A stretch of DNA of 64,000 bases from Aplectana chamaeleonis (lineage: Eukaryota; Nematoda; Chromadorea; Rhabditida; Cosmocercidae). Location: positions 3,586,501-3,650,500 of the forward strand of contig JAPDOI010000021.1 in assembly GCA_029168955.1 (NCBI GenBank). The letters are read 5' to 3'. Shown one piece after another: positions 31,131 through 43,800 of the stretch (the stretch's first letter is position 1; every line of letters starts with the position of its first letter). The translations under genes were made by a program, and so were the position numbers. The notes below the pieces were generated by a model. It searched no databases. It was not told the origin of the DNA and saw only the letters and a list, made by a program, of their open reading frames with translations.

Positions 31131-31944
31131 TTGTGCTACTGTAAATGATAGTGGATACTGTAGCCCGGTCTACTCCAGCACTGGCAGAGGCCATCTACTG
31201 GAGACGAGCATTGTACTTGAACATATTTCGATTTTGGAGGGAATTTCAAATTCCGGTGGAGGCGGTAACCTAACGTGTTTTCGCAGGGATACTTGCACTG
31301 TTTCCGAGTTCATACAGGGGATCCCGGGGTTACCCACTAGGGTAATCCCCTTTGGGGTTCCCACAGGGGAGAGGAGGGTGACCCCGTCGCCATGGTCCGC
31401 AGTGGGGTGCACCCCACCGTGGACCGTGGGGAAATGGCATCACAGTTGGTTGCCCCCTTCCCCCCCCCCGAGCCGTAGTAGGATGATCCCCTCGGCGACA
31501 AAAATTATCCTCCTGTCTCCGGTGGATCTTCTGGTAAGTGACTCGAGGCCACCTTCCAGATCCGGCTTCGTAGAGCCGACTGAGGCATACCATTAGTTGA
31601 GAAGCCTCTCATACCAGCAACATTGTTAATACCCTTGTCTAAACATGTTAATGATCCTGGCGAATGTCTGGCGTCATATATGTGGGTTTTAGGTGTTTAT
31701 TGCGTTCAGTACTTTTAAAATGACGGTATAACGGTTCGCGTCGCGGCTGAAGAGCGGCGATTACTCCTTTAGTTCATCTCATTATTTTGATTCGTTCATC
31801 TTTAGTACAATATCTCCTGCAGTTCCTCGGCAGCGCCAATTTCTCTCGTAGATCTCCTCTCCCAGTGCCGGAGTAGCCAGTGGAAGAGCTTAATAAATTC
31901 TAATCATCATTCATAATCAAAAGCAATGAACAGCCAGCACGCCC
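31131..31944. other. GC-rich stretch upstream of the LINE, no gene
   Basis: Overlapping frames at 31170-31596 on both strands reflect GC-rich composition (runs of C at 31450-31470; GGGGTGCACCCCACCGTGG is partly palindromic). It may include LINE 5' UTR next to 31130 and the right part of the interrupted TIR element. No domain is recognisable. Confidence 0.4.
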
Positions 31945-31975
31945 ATCGATTTCATCGTGAACACTGCCTTCAAAG

Positions 31976-33785
31976 GCACATTCCAACCTCAGGGACGAAA
32001 TCTGATATTCCCACATAATTGTGAAGTAAACCCATCCTATATAACACCTGCCAAGTGTGAGATCTCAATACCTCCGTATAAACGAGATATAGAAGGAAGC
32101 ATCCTGGGGCGCCCACATCGGGAAGCCACTTTGGCACGCTCGTTTTACAATTTTTCGAGCTCAACAGTGGCGAGATGAACGAAGGTTTTGGATCAATAGT
32201 CATGTTCTTCCCTTCATTATCAGCCTTTTCTTTACTCAGGTCGGCCTACATAGATCGGTTGCGAATGACGGAAGTCACAAGCCTCGGGCACCTCGTCCAC
32301 CATGCTTCCGCAGATCAAGTTTTGAGTACCCATAACTCCGTTCCCAGGGGGTCTTGTACTATTCCAGAGGCTTTATTGGAATCAGTGTGGGGCCGTTCTC
32401 TAGATAGGCGGAAACACAGAGAAACGCTTCTGAGATTGGACTGTGCCTTTGAGTTCTTGGATGTTCTGAGGTTCATTGTAGGTTAGTATAGGTCATTTAG
32501 GTAGTTTTCATAGCCTATTCCAATATTTTAAAATTTGTCAAACGGACCTCAGATTCGGATTCAGCACCCCAACCCCTATTCAAATCAAGGTTGTTGATTG
32601 ATTACACGAAAACGGATGAGATGGACCGCCTTTTGCAGTTTGAAACAGAGAGTTTTTCCGTGACCACTTCTCCCGGAAGGAAAAGTGTGATGTTCTGGGC
32701 TGTTTGTTATGGTGTATTCGGTCAAAAACTCCCCAAATCACCCAGAAATTTCTACGATCTTGCCGAAAATTCTCATTTTTGTGCCGACAAAGTTAGGTCA
32801 CCCTAACCACTCTGCGTCAGGACATTAACCGCCCGTCCCTCACTCCAAACGGCCCCTCAGAACCAATTCCGGGCCGAATCTTTCTAAATATTTCGGAGAT
32901 ATCTTACAGGGCTCGGCGTAGGCTACGATGCCCTACGGGGGTGGGACTGGTCCGCAAAGGGCACATCAGCTAGACGCCAACGGGGCTTTTCAATCAGCCT
33001 AGTCTTTTGAAATGCGCCTGTTTGCGCAAATGCAACCAATGAGCTTGTCGAACCGCGTCCAGTAACTCGCGTGAAAATGCATTTTGCGAAACATGTTCTA
33101 ATGCTTTTTCCAATCAACCTCATCGTGTCGATTTCGGTGGCGGTTTTGAAATGGTGCTGTTGCAGTTTTAACAAACTACTTCAACACCTCCGCTTCACTA
33201 GGGAGGGGGCTTGAGGAAATCTATTGAAGTTAGACCGAGTCAGTTTTTGGAAGGGGAGAAGTCTGAGGAAAATAGTCCAGAATTCGCGCATTACCCCTAT
33301 CGCTCAACCGTGTTGGCCACTAGACTTCTATAACTAATCGACTCCTACTATAATCGTTCGAAAACTGACAAACTGACCTTATATTCGTGTTTAGCACTTT
33401 AAGTAACCTAAGTAAGCAATTTTCAGGCGAACTCTTCCCAAAATCCACAAACAATGTTGTCAGTTAAACAAGAAACCTTTTTGAGGAAAAAAACGCCTAC
33501 GAGTTCGCTCAGTGTACACGTAGGCAACTTTGGAAGGCATGCTTTCAATTCTGTGTCAAAAAATCGTTTTAGACATGCACATTTTTTGGAGCAGTCAGGT
33601 TCACTGAACAGCCTTCCTTTATGAGGTCCCTGTATGTTTATTCATAACGTGTAATTCAGGTAAATCAAAGTAGGATAGACGATATCACGTTGAAGGAGGA
33701 TCATGTTTCTGATCAACACATGTTTGGCGGCGATTTCGCGGTGAGTTTTTTTTCAAGCGTTGCTAACCTTCACACAATCGCCCTT
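31976..33785. other. Intergenic sequence, no gene recognised
   Basis: Frames at 31957-32486 and 32591-32806 lack known motifs. Phrases TTTGTCAAACGGACCTCAGA (32535) and ACTGACAAACTGACCTTATA (33365) are members of the dispersed repeat seen at 19566-20438. The run GGCGATTTCGCGGTGAGTTT (33728-33747) lies just outside the foldback at 33786. Confidence 0.45.
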
Positions 33786-34249
33786 AAAGGCAGCATACAC
33801 GCTCGTAAACGTTTTTGAGATTACTACGGAAATAGAATCATATGGCTCAGAGCACAACGCCTATGCATTTTGAAGCGTCAAACACGACCCACAATGCCGT
33901 TGCAGGAGTAGCAAGTTTGGCCCCGCCCGTAATTTCACGCCCCTGTATTTGCTCTTTTCCTCCAAAGCAGGGCTGCTGTGTCATCTGCGCCGTCAGTGTC
34001 TTGTGAGGCTCACTTGTTAGGCATTCCACCAACAGTTCCGACGGTGATGATGGCCCAGCAACCTTGCGTTGGAAGAAAAGGTCAAATACAGGGGGCGTGA
34101 AAATACGGGCGCGGCCAAACTTGCAACTCCTGTAACGGCTTTGTGGGTCGTTTTTGACGCTTCAAAATGCATAGGTGTTGTGTTCTGAGCCATACGATTC
34201 TATTTCTATAGTAATCTCAAATACGTTTACGAGCGTGTATGCTGCCTTT
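33786..34249. mobile_element. 464 bp foldback MITE, AAAGGCAGCATACACGC ends
   Basis: AAAGGCAGCATACACGCTCG at 33786 and its exact reverse complement ending at 34249 form perfect 26 bp ends. The arms continue about 180 bp inward (GAGATTACTA, AATAGAATC, GACCCACAA, GCCGTTGCAGGAG / CTCCTGTAACGGC), around a loop at about 33985-34070. It is non-coding. The frame at 33847-34032 lies in one arm and the loop and is not a gene. Confidence 0.88.
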
Positions 34250-34453
34250 GACAGAGTTCATGAAAGGTTCCTCAGAATCGGGTGAGCTCGCTCCCATCGT
34301 AACGGTTAGGGTTACAGGACAGCTACGCCCCTATCGGAATATGCAGCACATTTGAGGTCCTATGCCATAGAAACTTGGATGCTTTTCGGGGCTATATAGT
34401 GGCATGCGTGGGTCAGCCGACTTCCTAGTCAGATCCTTCATCTCCTTACATGC

Positions 34454-34636
34454 TGCCGAGATGTCGTACGTTCGTGCCGTGGCAATGTGGAGAAAAGAAG
34501 GCCACCTCCGTGCAAACCGACGTCAATCCCCCCGCGGAGAGGGTTTTTGTCATGGGAGATATGCTGGCTGGCCGCAGCTTTCCTGAAGATTCTTTTAAAA
34601 AGGGCAGGCGTCGAAAGGAACCCAGGACCCGCGAAG
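34454..34636 (+). mobile_element. 5' fragment of the PHD-type LINE family
   Basis: The sequence from GCTGCCGAGATGTCGTACG to AACCCAGGACCCGCGAAGAA matches the 5' region of the LINE at 31130-30940, in opposite orientation, with diverged bases. It encodes the N-terminus through AGVERNPGPAKKR. It stops exactly where the MITE arm begins. Confidence 0.85.
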
Positions 34637-34638
34637 AA

Positions 34639-34755
34639 GCGCGGCGGACGAAACTCGTCGCGCGGCGGCCAAAACTCGTGCGCTTCCGACGCGCGTGCGG
34701 TCGCGCAGCGCGTGGTACGCAGTCGACGGTGAGAGTTTGGCCGTTTTATGGCCTG
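34639..34755 (+). mobile_element. Single arm of the palindromic MITE
   Basis: GCGCGGCGG...CCAAAACTCGT...GTCGACGGTGAG...GTTTTATGGCCTG matches the centre and right arm of the 9821-10027 element and ends at TA (34756-34757). The left arm is missing and is replaced by the LINE fragment. The result is a rearranged, chimeric junction 55 bp before the satellite starts. Confidence 0.85.
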
Positions 34756-34810
34756 TAGGTATAATATTATTTATTCATTGATTACGCAAGCATGAGCTTA
34801 TGTGTAGGTA

Positions 34811-37800
34811 TCATACATAATAATAAACGGCGAAGAGTTGACCGGTGACCGATGACCGTTGACCAGAGAATGTGCGGGAACCAGTTAGAAGTGCGCCAAG
34901 CGCCGGGGAGGTTGTACGGGACCCAACCGTGAGTGCGCCTAGCGCCGAGAAAAGTGTGTTGGACCCAACTGGGAGTGCGCCAAGCGCCGATAAAAGAGAG
35001 ATGGACCCAACTGGGAGTGTGCCGAGGGCTGAGAAAAGTGTTGGACCCAACTGGGAGTGCGCTGAGCGCCGAGAAAAGGGTGTTGGACCCAAGTGGGAGT
35101 GCGCCAAGTGCCGAGAAAAGTGAGTTGGACCCAGCTGGGAGTGCGCCGAGCGCTGAGAAAAGTGTGTTGGACCCAACTAAAAGTGCGCCGAGCGCCGAGA
35201 AAAGTGTGTTGGACCCAACTAAAAGTGCGCCGAGCGCCGAGAAAAGTGTGTTGGACCCAACCATCATACATAATAATAAACGGCTAAGAGTTGACCGGTG
35301 ACCGTTGTCCATTGACCAGAGAATGTGCGGGACCCAGTTAGAAGTGTGCCAAGAGCCGGGGAGGGTGTACAGGGCCCAACTGGGAGTGCGCCGAGCGCCC
35401 AGAAAAGTGTGCTGGACCCAACTGGGGTGCGCCGAGAAAAGTGTAGTGGACCCAACTGGAAATTCGTCAAGCGCCGGAAAAAAAGTGTTGGATACAACAT
35501 GGAGTGCGCTGAGCGCCGGCGAAAGCATACGGGACCCAACTGGGAGTGCGCCGAGCGCCGAGAAAAGTGTGTGGGATCCACCTGGGAGTGCGCCGAGTGC
35601 CGGGAAAAGTGTGTGGAACCCGACTGGGAGTGCGCCGAGCGCCGGGAAAAGTGTGCGAGACCCAACCGGGAGTGCGCCGAGCGCCTATAAATGTGTGTGG
35701 GACCCAACTGGGAGTGCGCCGAGCGCCGAGAAAAGTGTGTGTGACCCAAATGGGAGTGCGCCGAGCGCCAAGAAAAGTGTGTTGGACCCAACTGGAAATG
35801 CGTCAAGCGCCGGAAAGAAAGTGTGTTGGATATAACATGGAGTGCCCTGAGCGTCTGCGAAAGCATACGGGACCCAACTGGGAGTGCGCCGAGCGCCCAG
35901 AAAGGTGTGCTGGACTCAACTGGGGTGCGCCGAGCGCCGAGAAAAGTGTAGTGGACCCAACTGGAAACGCGTCAAGCGCCGGAAAGAAAGTGTGTTGGAT
36001 ATAACATGGAGTGCCCTGAGCGTCTGCGAAAGCATACGGGACCCAACTGGAAGTGCGCCGAGCGCCGAGAAAAGTGTGTGGTACCCAACTGGGAGTGCGC
36101 CGAGCGCCGGGAAAAGTGTGTGGGACCCAGCAGGGAGTGCGCCGAGCACCGAGAAAAGTGTGTGGGACTCAAGTGGGAGTGCGCCGAGCGCCGAGAAATG
36201 TGTGTGGGACCCAACTGGGAGTGCGACGAGCACCGAGAAAAGTGTGTGGGACCCAACTTGGAGTGCGCCGACCGCCGAGAAAAGTGTGTGGGACCCAACC
36301 GTGAGTGCGCCTAGCGCCGAGAAATGTGTGTTGGACCCAACTGGGAGTGCGCCAAGCGCCGAGAAAAGAGAGTTGGACCCAACTGGGAGTGCGCCGAGGG
36401 CTGAGAAAAGTGTGTTGGACCCAACTAAAAGTGCGCCGAGTGCCGAGAAAAGTGTGTTGGACCCAACTCAAAGTGCGCCGAGCGTCGAGAAAAGTGTGTT
36501 GGACCCAACTAAAAGTGCGCCGAGCGCCGAGAAAAGTGTGTTGGACCCAACTAAAAGTGCGCTGAGCGCCGAGAAAAGGGTGTTGGACCCAAGTGGGAGT
36601 GCGCCAAGTGCCGAGAAAAGTGATTTGGACCCAGCTGGGAGTGCGCCGAGCGCTGAGAAAAGTGTGTTGGACCCAACTAAAAGTGCGCCGAGCGCCGAGA
36701 AAAGTGTGTTGGACCCAACTAAAAGTGCGCCGAGCGCCGAGAAAAGTGTGTTGGACCCAACCATCATACATAATAATAAACGGCTAAGAGTTGACCGGTG
36801 ACCGTTGTCCATTGACCAGAGAATGTGCGGGGCCCAGTTAGAAGTGTGCCAAGAGCCGGGGAGGGTGTACAGGACCCAACTGGGAGTGCGCCGAGCGCCC
36901 AGAAAAGTGTGCTGGACCCAACTGGGGTGCGCCGAGAAAAGTGTAGTGGACCCAACTGGAAATGCGTCAAGCGCCGGAAAAAAAGTGTGTTGGATACAAC
37001 ATGGAGTGCGCTGAGCGCCGGCGAAAGCATACGGGACCCAACTGGGAGTGCGCCGAGCACCGAGAAAAGTGTGTGGGACCCACCTGGGAGTGCGCCGAGC
37101 GCCGGGAAAAGTGTGTGGAACCCGACTGGGAGTGCGCCGAACGCCGGGAAAAGTGTGTGAGACCCAACCGGGAGTGCGCCGAGCGCCTATAAATGTGTGT
37201 GGGACACAACTGGGAGTGCGCCGAGAAAAGTGTGTGTGACCCAAATGGGAGTGCGCCGAGCGCCAAGAAAAGTGTGTTGGACCCAACTGGAAATGCGTCA
37301 AGCGCCGGAAAAAAGTGTGTTGGATACAACATGGAGTGCCCTGAGCGTCTGCGAAAGCATACGGGACCCAACTGGAAGTGCGCCGAGCACCGAGAAAAGT
37401 GTGTGGGACCCAACTGGGAGTGCGCCGAGCGCCGAGAAAAGTGTGTGGTACCCAACTGGGAGTGCGCCGAGCGCCGGGAAAAGTGTGTGGGACCCAGCAG
37501 GGAGTGCGCCGAGCACCGAGAAAAGTGTGTGGGACTCAAGTGGGAGTACGCCGAGCGCCGAGAAAAGTGTGTTGAACCCAACTAGGAGTGCGCCGAGCCT
37601 CGAGAAAAGTGTGTTGGATACAACATGGAGTGCGCTGGGCGCCGGCGAAAGTGTACGGGACCCAACTGGGAGTGCGCCGAGCGCCGAGAAAGGTGTGTGG
37701 GACTCAAGTGGGAGTACGCCGAGCGCCGAGAAATGTGTGTGGGACCCAACTGGGAGTGCGCCGAGCACCGAGAAAAGTGTTTGGGACCCAACTTGGAGTG

Positions 37801-40800
37801 CGCCGACCGCCGAGAAAAGTGTGTGGGACCCAACTGGGAGTGCGCCGAGCGCCGAGAAAGGTGTGTGGGACCCAACCGGGAGAGCGCCGAGCGCCGAGAA
37901 ATGTGTGTGGGACCCAACTGGGAGTGCGCCGAGCGCCGAGAAAAGTGTGTTGAACCCAACTAGGAGTGCGCCGAGCCTCGAGAAAAGTGTGTTGGATACA
38001 ACATGGAGTGCGCTGGGCGCCGGCGAAAGTGTACGGGACCCAACTGGGAGTGCGCCGAGCGCCGAGAAAGGTGTGTGGGACCCAACCGGGAGAGCGCCGA
38101 GCGCCGGGAAAAGTGTGTGGGACCCAGCAGGGAGTGCGTCGAGCACCGAGAAAAGTGTGTGGGACTCAAGTGAGAGTGCGCCGAGCGCCGAGAAATGTGT
38201 GTGGGACCCAACTGGGAGTGCCCCGAGCACCGAGAAATGTGTGTGGGACCCAACTTGGAGTGCGCCGACCGCCGAGAAAAGTGTGTGGGACCCAACTAAA
38301 AGTGCGCCGAGTGCCGAGAAAAGTGTGTTGGACCCAACCGGGAGCATGCCGAGAAATGTGTGGACCCAACTGGGAGAGCGCCGAGCGCCGAGAAAAGTGT
38401 GTTGAACCCAACTAGGAGTGCGCCGAGCCTCTGGCAAGCGTGTTGGATACAAGATGGAGTGCGCTGATGCGCCGGCAAAAGTGTATGGGACCCAACTGGG
38501 AGTGGTGCCGAGCGTCGAGAAGTGTGTGGGAATCGAGAAAATGTGACCCAATTAAAGTGCGCCGAGCGCCGAGAAAAGTGTGTTGGACCCAACCATCATA
38601 CATAATAATAAACGGCTAAGAGTTGACCGGTGACCGTTGTCCATTGACCAGAGAATGTGCGGGACCCAGTTAGAAGTGTGCCAAGAGCCGGGGAGGGTGT
38701 ACAGGACCCAAATGGGAGTGCGCCGAGCGCCAAGAAAAGTGTGCTGGACCCAACTGGGGTGCGCCGAGCGCCGAGAAAAGTATAGTGGACCCAACTGGAA
38801 ATGCGTCAAACGCCGGAAAAAGTGTGTTAGATACAACATGGAGTGCGCTGAGCGCCGGCGAAAGCATACGGGACCCAACTGGGAGTGCGCCGAGCACCGA
38901 GAAAAGTGTGTGGGACCCAACTGGGAGTGCGCCGAGCGCCGGGAAAAGTGTGTGGAACCCGACTGGGAGTGCGCCGAGCGCCGGGAAAAGTGTGCGAGAC
39001 CCAACCGGGAGTGCGCCGAGCGCCTATAAATGTGTGTGGGACCCAACTGGGAGTGCGCCGAGCGCCGAGAAAAGTGTGTGTGACCCAAATGGGAGTGCGC
39101 CGAGCGCCAAGAAAAGTGTGTTGGACCCAACTGGAAATGCGTCAAGCGCCGGAAAGAAAGTGTGTTGGATATAACATGGAGTGCCCTGAGCGTCTGCGAA
39201 AGCATACGGGACCCAACTGGAAGTGCGCCGAGCGCCGAGAAAAGTGTGTGGTACCCAACTGGGAGTGCGCCGAGCGCCGGGAAAAGTGTGTGGGACTCAA
39301 GTGGGAGTGCGCCGAGCGCCGAGAAATGTGTGTGGGACCCAACTGGGAGTGCGACGAGCACCGAGAAAAGTGTGTGGGACCCAACTTGGAGTGCGCCGAC
39401 CGCCGAGAAAAGTGTGTTGAAGCTAACTGTGAGTGCGCCGAGCGCCGGAGAAAAGTGTGTTGTATACAAGACGGAGTGCGGTGAGCGCCGGCGAAAGTGT
39501 ACGGGACCCAAATGTGAGTGCCCCGAGCGCCGAGAAAGCGTGTGGAACCCAACTGGGAGTGCGCCGAGCGGCGAAAAAAGTGTGTGGGACCGAACTGGGA
39601 GTGCGCCGACCGCCGAGAAAAGTGTGTGGGACCCAACTGGGAGTGCGCCGAGCGCCGAGAAAGGTGTGTGGGACCCAACTGGGAGTGCGCCGAGCGCCGA
39701 GAAAAGTGTGTTGAACCCAACTAGGAGTGCGCCGAGCCTCGAGAAAAGTGTGTTGGATACAACATGGAGTGCGCTGGGCGCCGGCGAAAGTGTACGGGAC
39801 CCAACTGGGAGTGCGCCGAGCGCCGAGAAAGGTGTGTGGAACCCAACCGGGAGAGCGCCGAGCGCCGGGAAAAGTGTGTGGGACCCAGCAGGGAGTGCGT
39901 CGAGCACCGAGAAAAGTGTGTGGGACTCAAGTGAGAGTGCGCCGAGCGCCGAGAAATGTGTGTGGGACCCAACTGGGAGTGCCCCGAGCACCGAGAAATG
40001 TGTGTGGGACCCAACTTGGAGTGCGCCGACCGCCGAGAAAAGTGTGTGGGACCCAACTGGGAGTGCGCCGAGCGCCGAGAAAGGTGTGTGGGACCCAACC
40101 GGGAGAGCGCCGAGAAATGTGTGTGGGACCCAACTGGGAGAGCGCCGAGCGCCGAGAAAAGTGTGTTGAACCCAACTAGGAGTGCGCCGAGCCTCTAGAA
40201 AAGCGTGTTGGATACAAGATGGAGTGCGCTGGGCGCCGGCGAAAGTGTATGGGACCCAACTGGGAGTGCGCCGAGCGTCGAGAAGTGTGTGGGAACCAAA
40301 TGTGAGTGCGCCGAGCGCCGAGAAAAGTGTGTTGGACCCAACTAAAAGTGCGCCTAGCGCCGAGAAAAGTGTGTTGGACCCAACCATCATACATAATAAT
40401 AAACGGCTAAGAGTTGACCGGTGACCGTTGTCCATTGACCAGAGAATGTGCGGAACCCAGTTAGAAGTGTGCCAAGAGCCGGGGAGGGTGTACAGGAACC
40501 AACTGGGAGTGCGCCGAGCGCCCAGAAAGGTGTGCTGGACTCAACTGGGGTGCGCCGAGCGCCGAGAAAAGTGTAGTGGACCCAACTGGAAACGCGTCAA
40601 GCGCCGTGAAAAAAAGTGTGTTGGAGACAACATGGAGTGCGCTGAGCGCCGGCGAAAGCATACGGGACCCAAAATGTGAGTGCGCCGAGCGCTGGGAAAA
40701 GTGTGTGGGACCCACCTGGGAGTGCGCCGAGCGCCGAGAAAAGTGTGTGGGACCCAAATGAGAGTGCGCAGAGCGCCGAGAAATGCGTGTCGGACCCAAC

Positions 40801-43800
40801 TAGGAGTGCGCCGAGCGCCGGGAAAAGTGTGTGGGACCCAAATGTGAGGGCGCCGGGCGCCGAGAAAAGTGTGTTGGACCCAACTGGGAGTGCGCCGGGC
40901 GCCGAGAAATGTGTGGTGGGCCCAACTGGGAGTGCGCCGAGCGCCGAGAAAGTGTGTGGGACCCAACTGGGAGTGCGCCGAGCGCCGAGAAAGAAGTGTG
41001 GGACCCAACTGGGAGTGCGCCGAGCGCCGAGAAAAGTGTGTGGGACCCAACTGGGAGTGCGCCGAGCGCCGAGAAAAGTGTATGGGACCCAACTGGGAGT
41101 GCGCCGAGCGCCGAGAAGTGTGTGGGAACCAAACGTGAGTGCGCCGAGCGCCGAGAAAAGTGTGTTGGGCCCAACCATCATACATAATAATAAACGGCTA
41201 AGAGTTGACCGGGGACCGTTGTCCGAGCGCCAGAGAATGTGTGGGACCCAGTTAGAAGTGTGCCAAGAGCGCCGAGAAAAGGTGTACAGGACCCAACTGG
41301 GAGTGCGCCGAGCGCCGAGAAAAGTGTGTGGGTCCCAACTGGGGTGCGCCGAGCGCCGAGAAAAGTGTGTTGGACCCAACTGGAAATGCGCCGAGCGCCG
41401 GAGAAAAGTGTGTTGGATACAACATGGAGTGCGCTGAGCGCCGGCGAAAGTGTGTGGGACCCAACTGGGAGTGCGCCGAGCGCCGAGAAAAGTGTGTGCG
41501 ACCCACCTGGGAGTGCGCCGAGCACCGGGAAAAGTGTGTGGAACCCAACTGGAGTGCGCCGAACGCCGAGAAAAGTGTGTGAGACCCAACCGGGAGTGCG
41601 CCGAGCGCCGAGAAATGTGTGTGGGACCCTACTGGTAGTGCGGCGAGCGCCGAGAAAGGTGTGTGGGACCCAACCGGCAGTGCGCCGAGAGCCGAGAAAA
41701 GTGTGTGGGACCCAACTGGGAGTGCGCCGAGCGCCGAGAAAGGTGTGTGGGACCCAACCGGGAGAGCGCCGAGCGCCGAGAAATCTGTGTGGGACCCAAC
41801 TTTGAGTGCGCCGAGCGCCGAGAAAAGTGTGTGGGACCCAGCAGGGAGTGCGTCGAGCACCGAGAAAAGTGTGTGGGACTCAAGTGAGAGTGCGCCGAGC
41901 GCCGAGAAATGTGTGTGGGACCCAACTGGGAGTGCCCCGAGCACCGAGAAATGTGTGTGGGACCCAACTTGGAGTGCGCCGACCGCCGAGAAAGGTGTGT
42001 GGAACCCAACCGGGAGAGCGCCGAGCGGTGGGAAACGTGTGTGGGACCCAGCAGGGAGTGCGTCGAGCACCGAGAAAAGTGTGTGGGACTCAAGTGAGAG
42101 TGCGCCGAGCGCCGAGAAATGTGTGTGGGACCCAACTGGGAGTGCCCCGAGCACCGAGAAATGTGTGTGGGACCCAACTTGGAGTGCGCCGACCGCCGAG
42201 AAAAGTGTGTGGGACCCAACTGGGAGTGCGCCGAGCGCCGAGAAAGGTGTGTGGGACCCAACCGGGAGAGCGCCGAGAAATGTGTGTGGGACCCAACTGG
42301 GAGAGCGCCGAGCGCCGAGAAAAGTGTGTTGAACCCAACTAGGAGTGCGCCGAGCCTCTAGGAAAGCGTGTTGGATACAAGATGGAGTGCGCTGGGCGCC
42401 GGCGAAAGTGTATGGGACCCAACTGGGAGTGCGCCGAGCGTCGAGAAGTGTGTGGGAACCAAATGTGAGTGCGCCGAGCGCCGAGAAAAGTGTGTTGGAC
42501 CCAACTAAAAGTGCGCCTAGCGCCGAGAAAAGTGTGTTGGACCCAACCATCATACATAATAATAAACGGCTAAGAGTTGACCGGTGACCGTTGTCCATTG
42601 ACCAGAGAATGTGCGGGACCCAGTTAGAAGTGTGCCAAGAGCCGGGGAGGGTGTACAGGAACCAACTGGGAGTGCGCCGAGCGCCCAGAAAGGTGTGCTG
42701 GACTCAACTGGGGTGCGCCGAGCGCCGAGAAAAGTGTAGTGGACCCAACTGGAAACGCGTCAAGCGCCGGAAAAAAAGTGTGTTGGATACAACATGGAGT
42801 GCGCTGAGCGCCGGCGAAAGCATACGGGACCCAACTGGGAGTGCGCCGAGCACCGAGAAAAGTGTGTGGGACCCACCTGGGAGTGCGCCGAGCGCCGAGA
42901 AAAGTGTGTGTGACCCAAATGGGAGTGCGCCGAGCGCCTATAAATGTGTATGGGACCCAACTGGGAGTGCGCCGAGCGCCGAGAAAAGTGTGTGTGACCC
43001 AAATGGGAGTGCGCCGAGTGCCAAGAAAAGTGTGTTGGACCCAACTGGAAATGCGTCAAGCGCCGGAAAAAAGTGTGTTGGATACAACATGGAGTGCCCT
43101 GAGCGTCTGCGAAAGCATACGGGACCCAACTGGAAGTGCGCCGAGCACCGAGAAAAGTATGTGGTACCCAACTGGGAGTGCGCCGAGCGCCGGGAAAGGT
43201 GTGTGGGACCCAGCAGGGAGTGCGCCGAGCACCGAGAAAAGTGTGTGGGACTCAAGTGGTAGTGCGCCGAGAAATGTGTGTGGGACCCAACTGGGAGTGC
43301 GCCGAGCGCCGAGAAAAGTGTGTTGAACCCAACTAGGAGTGCGCCGAGCCTCGAGAAAAGTGTGTGGGACCCAACTGGGAGTGCGCCGAGCGCCGAGAAA
43401 GGTGTGTGGGACTCAAGTGAGAGTGCGCCGAGCGCCGAGAAATGTGTGTGGGACCCAACTGGGAGTGCCCCGAGCACCGAGAAATGTGTGTGGGACCCAA
43501 CTTGGAGTGCGCCGACCGCCGAGAAAAGTGTGTGGGACCCAACTGGGAGTGCGCCGAGCGCCGAGAAAAGTGTGTTGGACCCAACCATCATACATAATAA
43601 TAAACGGCTAAGAGTTGACCGGTGACCGTTGTCCATTGACCAGAGAATGTGCGGGACCCAGTTAGAAGTGTGCCAAGAGCCGGGAGTATGTGGGACCCAA
43701 ATGGGAGTGCGCCGAGCGCCGAGAAAAGTGTGCTGGAACCAACTGGTGTGCGCCGAGCGCCGAGAAAAGTGTAGTGGACCCAATTGGAAATGCGTCAAGC

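Larger units (their letters stand above)
27617..31975. mobile_element. TIR element split by a LINE insertion
   Basis: TAAAGGCAGTGTTCACGATA at 27617 faces its near reverse complement at 31945-31975 (CATCGTGAACACTGCCTT). About 28 of 34 terminal bases match, extending into AATGAATAGG/AATCGATGGG. These are the same type of ends as the MITEs at 15421 and 33786. The LINE at 27666-31130 fills most of the interval, so the original element would be about 0.9 kb. The two ends could alternatively belong to two different insertions. Confidence 0.55.

Noticed and set aside
31234..31596. GC-rich frames on both strands upstream of the LINE
   Set aside because: The overlapping frames have proline/glycine-rich translations driven by composition, with no conserved domain.
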